Assembly: GCA_946122785.1 (NCBI GenBank)
Contig: CAMGYJ010000005.1
Location: 85,616,547-85,680,546, forward strand
Direction: 5' to 3'
Source: Linum tenue
Lineage: Eukaryota > Streptophyta > Magnoliopsida > Malpighiales > Linaceae
Length of the DNA stretch: 64,000 nucleotides
The position numbers and the translations under genes are program-made. The notes below the pieces were generated by a model. That model saw only the letters and a program-made list of their open reading frames with translations, did not search any database and had not been told where the DNA came from. This document shows positions 54,679 through 64,000 of the stretch, in pieces (position 1 is the first letter of the stretch; every line of letters starts with the position of its first letter).

Positions 54679-57488
54679 TGATTCAGGCCTAATTGCACAT
54701 GTTTTGCCCCCGTTTTACTTAGGCGTTTGTGCCAAATTCACTCCTTAAAGGTTGGTTTTACGCTAGGTTCTTCGTGTTCGAGTGTGTTTCATTCAGGATT
54801 CAACAAGTGAAACCAGCCTCGGAGTTGAAATATTGGCGAAAAGGATCGAAAACCGGGAGAAGAGGTGAAAAAGATCCAGTTGACGGCTAACAAAGGGAGT
54901 TCACGGTCTTGCATGACTGTAAAGAAGAGGAGTTGACCGTGAATCGTGAGGCGTCCAGAGCCAAAGTGAAGTTTACTGACGCAAGGTGAGGTCACGATCA
55001 CTAAGACCGTGAACAAAGACAGTTGACCGTGAACTCGAGTGAACGATGCGACGCGTTTTGGCGAACGCCTGCAGTTCACAGACGCGTTTCATGGTTCACG
55101 ACCGTGAACTCAGGCTGTGAACTCAGCTCATCTCTGGTTTAAAAGATGATGTGAAAGGAGGAGAGAGGGGAGAGCCCATTTGGTGGAAAAGCCTTCTTCT
55201 ACATTCTAGAGAGAGAAACACGAACCAAGGTGGAAGAAGGCTAGGGTTTAGCTTCAAGGCAGATTCTGGGAAGATTTCCTCCAAGGAAAGCTCAAATCAA
55301 GGGCCAAGAAGACTGGGAGCATCCTCCAAAGATGGTTTCCATATCTTTCCCTTTTGTTTTTCCCACTTCGAGCATGGAGTAGACCTCCTTTCACTTAGGT
55401 GTTGTGAAACCCTAACTCTATCATGTAGATTTCTTTTATATGTATTGGATGATTGTCATTGGGTATTGTTCAATTCAATGATTGAGGCATTATTTATCAT
55501 GATTGTGCATGCTTGTGCTTAGCAACTTAGGGGTTAGGGTGGGCATCGGTTCGGTTCGGTCGAAACCGAACCGAAAATGAGCATACCGGGTTCCCCGAAC
55601 AGCCTAGAGGCGAAACCGAATTCGAACCGAAATATATTTCGGTTCGGTTTGGCCGAACCGAAATATATCTCGGTTCGGTTCGGGATCCCGACCAACCCGA
55701 GCTTCTGGAGACATCATCTTCCCCACTTCCCTTTCAATCATTCGTCCCCTTCTTTCACTCTCTGCTACTCTCTCTCTCTCTCTCTCTTTTCCAAACAAAG
55801 ATTCATCTCTCTCCCTCCCACCAAACTTTCTCCCAAACAAAATTCATCATCTTCTTTCATCCTTCCCTCTGCTACTCTCTCTCCCTCCCACAAAAATCCC
55901 AATTTGTACTCTTCCCCCACTTCCTTCTCTCCTCTCCAGCGACCACATTAGAGCTTCCTCTGCCGCCGGATTCGAGCTCTTCTTCCTATGCCGTCGTCGA
56001 GCTCTCTTCTCCTCTTTCCGGCGAGGCTATTCTTCGTCCGCCGCCGTCACGTCGAGCTCAGCTCCCTCTGCCGCCAGGTCGAGCTCTCCTCTCCTCTTTC
56101 CGACAAGGCTCTTCTTCTTCCGTCCGCTGCCATCGGGTCGAGCTCATCTCGTCGAGGTGATTTCTGTCGGCGCCGTTACTGGATTCTGGATTCTGATTTC
56201 TGCATGTCGCCGCTGATCAATGCTTCTCTGCCTCCCTTACTTGGGTTTGTTTCTAGGGATTTTCTTCTTCAATTAGGGATTTATTAAAGGGTTTTAGCCT
56301 ATGCTTGTTCTTGCATGTCGCCGCTTGATTCACTATTGATGGCGGTTTTTATATGGATGTGTTTCGTTCTATGTTTTGTAGGTTTTTGGTGGAGAGATCG
56401 AGCGGAGGGCTTAGAAATGGAAAGGGGGTCGATCGGTGAGTGGCGATGAGGGATGTCGAGCGCCGACAGCTGTGCGTTGAAGGGGAGGCAGGTTGAGATG
56501 AAGGTGATTAGGGTTAGGAATTTGTGAGCTGGGCTGTAGGAGAAATCGGGCTGTGAGAGATTGGTCTATGAGTTGGGCTGTGAGGGATTGGGCTTGGTTG
56601 GTTAGTATGTATATTGTATGGTGGGTTGAATATTTTAGTTCGGAACTCGGTTCGGTTGGTCGGAATTCGGGTTCGGTCGTGCAACCCTGATTTCCGAAGT
56701 ATGGCTTTTTGCTTTCCGAATTCCGAACCGATTAATGTTAATTTCGGTTTCGGTCGGTTCGGGATCGGTTCGGCTCGGTTCGGAAGAGTAAACCCGAACC
56801 GGATGCCCACCCCTATTAGGGGTTGTGCATGTTTTGTGCTTAGCACCCATAGGTTTGTGCATGTAGGTGCTAGCAATCAAATTAGCCACCTTAATCTAGC
56901 TTAGAGAGGAAAATCCCCCTTCCAAGGGAGACTCAATCGAGTTGGTTTTCCTTCCGCTTTCTAAGCCACCTAAACTAGGTTAAGTTATGGAAAATCTCGA
57001 TATTGAGTTAACCAAGTCGGTTAATCGCGATCAAGCCGTCCAACCGTAGAGTTGAGCGAGGGAGTAACTCAATTACCGATTGTCTAAACCGAGAGGTTCG
57101 AGTGACATGGCCTTTCATGCTTACCTCGGTTTAGCAATTGAGATTGTGGTCTCTAACCATATATGCATCCCTCTGCGATTCACGGTTACCGTGCCCAAAG
57201 CAATCGTTCCAATTCACATAGCATGGTAGCAGTTAAGGAGGGAGCGATACCCGAGTGATTTTCCACAAAAGAGTTATCAAAACCATTTACCTTTGCTTTC
57301 TTTCATTTCAATTAGCAAACCTTTAAACCAAAGTTTTGTTGCTAGATAATGATTTCAACAACTGAAGTAGGGGTAGACAGACCAGCCCAAGTCGATATCT
57401 AAATACTTGCCCTATACTGCACCCGATTAGAGTTTAAAAACTTGGGCTCTATTTGGGATTTTATTGTGGTGTAGTTTTGTGCGAGTCA
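54679..57488 (+). mobile_element. 3' LTR of element B (contains a hAT)
   Basis: Starts TGATTCAGGCC and ends GTGCGAGTCA, followed by CTCCT (57489-57493). About 1521 bp without the 1.28-kb hAT. Sampled identity to the 5' LTR is about 94-96%. The palindrome cluster GTTCACGGTC/GACCGTGAAC lies at about 54890-55120. Confidence 0.92.
55535..56815. mobile_element. non-autonomous hAT element in the B 3' LTR
   Basis: 1281 bp with ends TAGGGTGGGCATCGGTTCGG and, in complement, TAGGGGTGGGCATCCGGTTC. It is flanked by a perfect 8-bp duplication TTAGGGGT (55527-55534, 56816-56823). The empty site is visible in the B 5' LTR (about 12940-12965, minus). Subterminal CGGTTCGG repeats are abundant. The middle is CT-rich, with a (CT)n run near 55770 and a GC-rich 99-codon frame at 55988; no transposase is recognisable. 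Confidence 0.92.
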
Positions 57489-58643
57489 CTCCTCTCCGCC
57501 GCCGATCCCCGACGTTGCCGGACGATCCTCTCCTCAGTCCTCTACCTCTCCCTCGGAAGAACTAAGAAGACAAACGCATCATTCCTCTCCTTTAGCGCCC
57601 CGACGCTGACAACCCGCCCCCGCGACGCCAACAACCCACCCCTTACGCGGCGCTGACAGCCACAGCGACATAGATTTGGATGAGCTTCTTCTCCCCCTAC
57701 GCCGCCACCCACAGCACCTGATCTGGATTATTTTTGCCTAGCCTTGTGGGTATATTGTGTCTCTTTTGGGTTCTGCTCTCTCTTAGTTAGTCAGTTGTGT
57801 TGTGTCTCTTTTGCTTTATTCAATTGATACTTCTGGTTGCTTGATTGAGATAGAAATGATTGTTGTGTCGCTTTTGTTCAATTCAATTTAGCTGTGTGGT
57901 TTTTGACTTAGTCTGTTGATCTCTTTCTATAGATGTGTAGAAGATCATGAGCACTATATGATAATGCAGTTATTAATTAGGAAATCTCCAACCAACTACC
58001 AAAGTCATTGTGGGACGCAAAATCTATAGCTATTAATTGTGTCCATTAGTCTTTGATGTTACAAGCGACGAGCATCTATATAAGAAGTGGCCCTGATATG
58101 TAATGATCATCGAGTAAAGGAGAAGTACAAATTATTAGAGTTCTATCGAGATGAAACAACCACAACCATGACTTTTGCTTCTCTAGCTATCTATATTTTA
58201 TTTTCTAGCTGCTCTTGCTCCTAATTCAATAGTTAAATTCTTCTTGCTTATCTTGTAGTGATGTCTTTTCCCAGGTAATTTGATTTTCGATGGCTAGTCA
58301 AGAGCTTGTACCCGTCTCTGAAGTACCTCAAACTCAACAAGCAAGTAATGTTGTGGTTAATGAAAAACCATCCATTGGGCCGGATTCACATTGTTATTTG
58401 CTTTAGAAGGAGTACCACCAATTGAGGTATGAAAGGAAAATGTAATCGTTGTGGAACTATCATTTCCGTCTCAAGCTGCCATGGCACAAATGGCTTGAAG
58501 AACCATAAGACCGCTTGTGAGAAGAAACATTTGGAGCAGGTACAACAATCGTATCTTAGTTTCCAAGCTGGCTCATCCAAATGGGATTGGGTACTCGTTT
58601 CAAACGGGAAGGGTACCCAATCCCGTCCCGTTTTTCACCCCTA
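57489..58643 (+). pseudogene. hAT transposase relic with a BED-type zinc finger
   Basis: A short frame from 58429 encodes a BED finger: C-X2-C (KCNRCGTI) followed by H-X3-C (NHKTAC) at 58438-58530. This is the N-terminal DNA-binding part of plant hAT transposases. The catalytic domain is missing. The segment ends GTTTTTCACCCCTA near 58643, resembling a hAT right end. The 5' part (57489-58250) looks like leader and intron-type sequence with a CT/GC-rich start. The other end may be the stretch now at 25013-25440. Confidence 0.5.
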
Positions 58644-58740
58644 GACCCGTCTAAGGGTCTCCGCGTGCCCGTCAAATCTTGTTGTTTATCAAGATTGTCG
58701 GTTCAATAAATGAATTTCATTAAAAAAATTATTAATTTTT

Positions 58741-59472
58741 TTTGGGTAAATACAATTTAATATCCAAACCTTTCGTTTTAAACAAAATAATAGTCAAACC
58801 TTTTCAAAAATAATTGAATAGCCAAACCGTCAATTTTCCGTCCGATTGATTGTTAGTTGACTATGATGTGGCATAACTTTAAATGAGCTGGATGATTCTT
58901 TTACTGATGTGGCATGAAGTCAAACATTTTGACTTTGGCATTCAAGCAAAACTAATTAAATAAATAATAATCCTAGGGGAAGTAATAATTAGGAAAAGTA
59001 AAAAGTGAAAGAAGAAGAAGTGTACAGGGCAACCGAAAAAAGACTTTGCCCAAAGATTCTCTAAACCCTCTCTCCAGCCCCATTTTCCTTAGCTCCTGAA
59101 GCTCGTCCTCCATAACCTGCAATCTCGCGTGGCTCTCTTCCTTATCAATTTATGCGTTCTTAGCGAAGATATTTCCCTCCAATTTGGGTGCAATGGTGGC
59201 TGTCTCCTTCAGAAGCTTGAACTCGAGCAGCTCCATCTTCAAATTGGATTCTCGCTCCCGAGCTCCTCGACGAGGCGGAGGAGGTCCGCGACGTCGGCAT
59301 GGCGGGGCTGGAGTTGAGCGGAAGAGCCAGCGATACAACTGCCACGTCACAGTAAACTAACAGTCAACCGGACGGAAAGTTGATGATTTGACTATTAAAT
59401 TGTTTATGAAAAGGTTTGGCTATTATTTTGTTTAAATTGAAAGGTTTGGATATTAAATTGTATTTACCCAAA
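58741..59472. mobile_element. long-TIR (Mutator-like) non-autonomous element with a captured segment
   Basis: About 125-bp inverted repeats at 58741-58865 and 59350-59472, both beginning TTTGGGTAAATACAATTTAA, about 88% alike. Long TIRs suggest a Mutator-like element, but I see no clear 9-bp duplication. Between them, 59000-59340 is GC-richer and on the minus strand codes for Glu/Leu/Lys-rich coiled-coil pieces (KEESHARLQ, DELQELRKMGL), in broken frames, like a captured piece of a host gene. Confidence 0.55.
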
Positions 59473-59536
59473 TCGTTTTGTATATGGTATTTAACATATT
59501 TTCTGGTATAAATGAATTCCATAAGTTTTCTATTGG

Positions 59537-59710
59537 TATTTAAAAAAAATAATTTTCAAATTTAAATTTTGAATTCTACGAAGTTAGAACTAGTTATAGC
59601 AATTTCAAGTAACTAAGATGAAATTTTCAAATGAATTCCACAAACATTCTACTAATTATAATATAATGATATAATTATGTTCATTTGTTAACAAAATTCT
59701 TAGATGCAAT
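59537..59710 (+). repeat. diverged direct repeat, copy 1
   Basis: Aligns at roughly 75% with 60735-60905 (shared AAATTTTGAATTC, GAACTAGTTATA, GAATTCCACAA). It may be an old duplication or related transposon tails. Confidence 0.5.
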
Positions 59711-59989
59711 ATGTATCTGACGCCATGCACTTCCTTAGTTGTTATGCTATGAGTCTTAGTTTTTTATATTTTTCTAGCATCCCTAGGTTTGACGCTAGGT
59801 ATCGGCAAACTGGAGAGAACAAAACCCTTGTCCCACAACATCAATAGCCACGCCCGAACAAAGACTGCAGAACAAAAAAATGTACTAATTGTAAGGGTTA
59901 AAAAATTAAATTGTCATTTGTTTAGAAGATGGATCTTCAAATTATTTACTAGTTTTTTTGTTGAACTTATATTTTAGATTTTTTTTTAG

Positions 59990-60485
59990 GGTTGTAGGTA
60001 TAACATGCCTCTTTATTATGACGTTTTATCAAATATGCCCATCTACTATTTTTTTCAACAAACATCCCCCTTTACTTTGTAAAAATTATCAAACATACAC
60101 TTTTGTTAAAATTTTCATCAAAAAATCATTAACCAAGGTCGGACTTATGTTTGTGCGACACAAATATCTAAAATATCCCTAATAATTTCACTTTAAATTT
60201 TTTTTGGTTCTTTTGTATAGCCAAATAATTCAAATAATTTCAATTTGAAGAGACACAGAGAAATAAAACGGGACACAAAACTAACATTTTCGCTTTCATT
60301 TGCCGATGTTGGATCGTCTAAATTTCGGTTCAACCATGTTTGACGATTTTTTCAATGGAAATTTTAACAGAAGGGTATGTTTGATAATGTTTTTTTAAAA
60401 ACATGGTCATGTTTGATTTAAAAAATAGTAGAGGGGCATGTTTGATAAAACCTCATAGTAGAGGGGCATATTATACCTTTTCAAC
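59990..60485. mobile_element. TIR element / MITE, about 0.5 kb
   Basis: Inverted repeats of about 65 bp containing TTTTATCAAA(T/C)ATGCCC and TCTACTATTTTTT at 59994-60055 and 60410-60485. The interior is AT-rich and non-coding. The superfamily is not assignable. Confidence 0.55.
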
Positions 60486-60734
60486 TGCGCTTTTTAGAAG
60501 ATGAATTTTCAATAAATATTGCTTTTGATGGAAAATTAATAATGGTGGAAAGGAAGCTTTTAATGTAATTCAATTTTAAAAATATACCAAACATGGTTTG
60601 CAATTTGAATTTATTTTATTTCTAAAAATTTGAATATGAAATACCAAACACAGGATTCATTTGACAATGAATCCTACACAGTAATTCATTTTAAAATGAA
60701 ATTAATTTTTAATTTATTTGGTACCAAATGATGC

Positions 60735-60905
60735 GTAAAAGAATTCATTTTCAATTCTAAATTTTGAATTCAACGAAATTGGAACTAGTTATATTATTTC
60801 TGGGGAATTGAGATGAAATTCATAGGAATTCCACAAGTATTTTTCTAATCGTGATAGAATGATATAGTTATCCTCATTTATTAACTAAATTATTTGTACA
60901 TATAT
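60735..60905 (+). repeat. diverged direct repeat, copy 2
   Basis: Partner of 59537-59710, offset about 1.2 kb. The DNA from 60906 to 62189 is AT-rich, with many TAGTAG-type words at 61240-61480 and no gene. Confidence 0.5.
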
Positions 60906-62189
60906 TATTCGTCCCCACTTCCTCGTTCGTTCTGCTAATTGCTCTTCCAGCATGCGGGAGAAGATACGATGCTAACTGCATAGTGGGTTAGCACCATGCT
61001 AACTATTATCTGAACCATCCACTTTTGTTTTTCATCAAACGAATATAATTAAAGAACGGGTATAATAGGAAAATAATAGAATAAATTAAAATATGAATTA
61101 ATATAATTTATGGAAAATGGTCGAATTTAGTGGGATGTGGTTGTTATTTGAGGAAATAATTATTAATCCCGATTTCTTAGGAGGAAAATCAGAATTCACT
61201 CCATATTCTGTCTCCTTATTTGATACATATTTAATAGTAACATTATTATGGTATAGTAGTTATTATTCTTGGTAGTAGTGTTTTTATGATAATAGTAGTG
61301 TTCACTATCATTGGTAGTGTTTTCAATAGTAGTTGTTTACATCATACTCATTCCATTTCTCACTTGATTGCTTGTAGTAGTAATTTCGGATATAGTAATA
61401 GTGTTTCCAAATAGTAGTATTATTCCAGTATGGTAGTTGTTAATCATCATGATCCTAGTATTATTTTAGGATGGCAGTAGTGATTTTACAAAAGAAAGTG
61501 GACAACATAAGAAGATTGAATTTATTATAAACAAACTAATAGAAAAGTGAACTTGTTATCGCTATACATAAACATCTATTATATAAAGTTAAACCACTAT
61601 TATATTGAAACACGACGACATAAATTGGAAACGGGAGAAAACTACTACTTTTCTTCCAAAGAAGACCCCAAAATGAAAAATGTGTCATAAATGCTACGCA
61701 TAAAAACCACTACAATAGATTATAAAGAAAACTACTTAACCAAAATCCACTACTACCTAATCCCTACTAAAATTAGAACCGAAAAATCTCAACCCTCCCA
61801 ACCCTTTTTCCTTTCCCTCTCACAAACCTGCTGCTAAAACTAGATAAGTAACCCAATAGGAATGGGCCCATTCCTTCACCTTGGCTGGTAGAGGGTACAT
61901 CTTAATCAGTGCATAGGAATCCCTCCGCCTCGCCCAAACCAGAAACTTTAAAAACCACAGTTTTACTGTCGTCTCATTGATCTCCCACATCGATGTCGTT
62001 GACTCCAATAACAAAATCGCCGACGCCCTTTAGTTAGAGATTTTCCCAATGGCCGCTTTCTTCTTCATCTACTCGATTCTTGGTTTAGCAACTGAGATGA
62101 AATTCTTCATCTCCGTTCCAAATCCATCGCGTAATCCGCGTTCACCCCGTTGCCGCTGAGATTTTCTAATGTCGCCACTCGTCGTAACC

Positions 62190-62337
62190 GTTAGAAACCG
62201 AACAGAAAAATTAGGGTTACCGATCTGGCTGAGTCGCGGACTAGGTCGCTCTCTTTAAGACGTTCGCGGCACTACCTCGTATTGCGCACAGCAGACTATC
62301 AACCGGTCGCCTCCAGGATAAAACAGCCATTCTAACT
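62190..62337 (-). repeat. 148-bp LTR-like fragment, copy 1
   Basis: Same length as 63370-63517 and different at about five positions. Its minus-strand text (AGGCGACCGG, GCGCAATACGAGG, AAAGAGAGCGACC) resembles retrotransposon LTR or leader sequence. The stretch 62338-63369 between the copies shows no gene. Confidence 0.7.
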
Positions 62338-63348
62338 CTATTTCCCTGCTCTCCACTCTTTATCGACGTGTTGTCGCCATAATAGTTAATAATGAATGAA
62401 TGATTGATCGTGGTCAATGTCCAATGTCAACGGATAGGGTGTGTCCATATTAGACAAAGGAGCATCGCTGGTAGACAGCAGCGTATTGCTCAAACCCCCC
62501 GCAATACAGTGACAGCTTCTATGCCACTGTATTGGTTTTATCCATAGAAATTCAAGGCCCACTAAATTGACCGGGCCGTCAGAATTCCATAAAGTCCACT
62601 TCTTCCCTAAGACCTCGTTATTCATCTTGATAAACTCGCCAGAAGCTTTACTCGAGAGTCACCACAAGAACCTGCTAATTCGATCGTGAGTGGACGTGTA
62701 GCAAGTGTCCAATTCAACTCTTTCAATCGTTCCAAAGGTCTCTATTTTTCCTATTCTTTCTATTCGCCCTGTTGATAAGCCAAAGCCCTGGGCGCCACAA
62801 CAAAAGCCGAAACCGAGGTGGTGGAATTTAGGCGACGGCAGGTGAAGGCAGACGGAGCAAGACTCCAATCTCTGTGGCATTCGCTGAAAGAATTACCAAT
62901 ATGCTTCCTTTTTTCCAGCTCCAATATATCTGCTGCCTCCGGCTAATCGATTGGCAGCGCCGGTAGCGAGATGCCGTCACTGCTCTGTTTCTTCCCCTGT
63001 CTATCTCCTCTTTCCTTCCGTTTAGCAGCCGGTTGATGAAACATTGACCGATATTGAATTACTTTAATTAATTGCAACCTGCAAGGATAAATACTCAACC
63101 ACGTGGAGCTAGTTGCGAAAACGCATGCCCAATCACAAATTTCGGACCGATATCAATCGTGAAGTCGATCGTCTGGTTTTTCCTCCTTTCCTTGGCTTGG
63201 GTAAATTTTCCAATTCACAGGGGAGTTTTTTCTTATGGCACGAAGGTGACTCGTGTTTGAGAGCGAGCTACGGCGCGCATGCATGGCCGCGAGCGGTGAT
63301 TTGGATTTGTTGAACCCAGATGGATCCAACCTATTCGGTAATCATAAC

Positions 63349-63852
63349 AGCAACCAACGTCTTAAAATTGTTAGAAACCGAACAGAAAAATTAGGGTTAC
63401 CGATCTGGCTGAGTCGCGGACTAGGTCGCTCTCTTTAAGACGTTCGCGGCACTGCCTCGTATTGCGCACATCAGACTATCATCCGGTCGCCTCCAGGATA
63501 AAACAGTCATTTTAACTTTGTTGCTCATCGGTTTTGTGCGAAAACCGGAGCTCTTTGAATTCACTCTCTCGTGTTTCTGCTCTTCTGAGGTATGTTTAGA
63601 GGGTCTGGGGCGTCTCCTATTTATAGGAGCAGAAAATCCAGAATATTCCCTCTTTCTTTGGGAATAAGTCACATTTTAATTAGAGAGATAATTACTCCCA
63701 TAATTAAAATATAATCTATTAAGATAATTATTCCTAATTATCTCCATAATATTCTTTTTATTAATTATCCATCTTAACTTCGTATTATGGGAAAATACTG
63801 GATAATTAATTATGAATTTCATTATAGCTTTTCAAAGCTATTCATCCCAACA
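63349..63852 (-). mobile_element. possible solo LTR (copia-like) on the minus strand
   Basis: On the minus strand it starts at 63852 with TGTTGGGATGAATAGC and has TATAAATA at 63625-63618. It includes the second 148-bp copy (63370-63517). ATAAC occurs on both sides (63344-63348 and 63853-63857), as expected for a solo LTR. The 3' end reads CT rather than CA, so the boundary is uncertain. Confidence 0.45.
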
Positions 63853-63857
63853 ATAAC

Positions 63858-64000
63858 CGCTTGCTTGGGGCTTGGGTTGCTGTCCTTAAGCCCAAAAGCT
63901 TAAGCATATTGCTTAACCCGTTCTATTGGTTGATAGTGGACTAGTTAGTTAATAAGGAGTTAGTAGTTAATAGGTAGTTGAGAATAAACAGGGTATTGCA
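63858..64000. other. uncharacterised right edge
   Basis: Contains TAGTTAATA-type repeats (63945-63980). No feature assigned. Confidence 0.4.

Noticed and set aside
58732..59481. 9-bp target duplication for the long-TIR element
   Set aside because: The flanking nonamers agree at only about five of nine positions, so no duplication is claimed.

Overview
This is plant nuclear DNA, most likely from a eudicot. It contains plant-specific retrotransposon families (Tat/Retand-type and Athila-type Ty3/gypsy, and a long-LTR chromovirus-type relic), hAT, Harbinger-like and Mutator-like non-autonomous DNA elements, one SAUR gene and one plant membrane-protein gene. About 75% of the window is transposon. 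I cannot name the species.

Layout: 1-1091, 3' end of Tat element E (minus). 1088-3769, 3' end of Athila-like element A (plus). 3770-5775, 3' end of long-LTR element C (plus). 5776-13239 and 24457-25012, 5' half of Athila-like element B (minus), with a Harbinger-like element at 7373-8763 and a complete Tat element D (13240-24456) inside B's 5' LTR. 25013-33430, a host island with a membrane-protein gene and a SAUR gene. 33431-42962, 5' part of E (plus). 42959-50417, 5' part of A (minus). 50418-53016, 5' part of C (minus). 53017-57488, 3' half of B (plus) with a hAT in its LTR. 57489-64000, host intergenic DNA with small DNA-transposon relics and an LTR relic.

The main result is structural. 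Each of A, B, C and E is present as two halves in opposite orientation, more than 30 kb apart. The outer ends of A, B and C carry matching 5-bp target duplications (A: TAGGG, C: GCTCC, B: CTCCT), although their LTRs now lie far apart and inverted. Re-inverting one segment, about 1089-42960, restores every element: E becomes continuous, and A lies inside C inside B. The window therefore carries a derived inversion of about 41.9 kb whose breakpoints lie in two unrelated elements (E and A) at a shared GTCA. Because E's LTRs differ at only one of about 405 visible positions, the inversion is very recent. It flipped the host gene island.

How the parts relate: D and E are coding-type Tat elements (gag, protease, RT, a degenerate RNase H, a second archaeal-type RNase H, integrase), both with broken frames. 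Each also carries a three-exon gene on the opposite strand between pol and the 3' LTR, with its own TATA box. A and B carry only gag-protease plus an ATHILA ORF1-like gene, with no RT or integrase, so they must have been mobilised in trans. A and B share conserved cis structures: a covarying hairpin just after the protease stop, PPT-like motifs flanking the ORF1-like gene, a hairpin before the true PPT, and family-specific palindromes in both the LTR and the post-protease spacer. All LTR identities quoted are from comparison by eye over sampled stretches.
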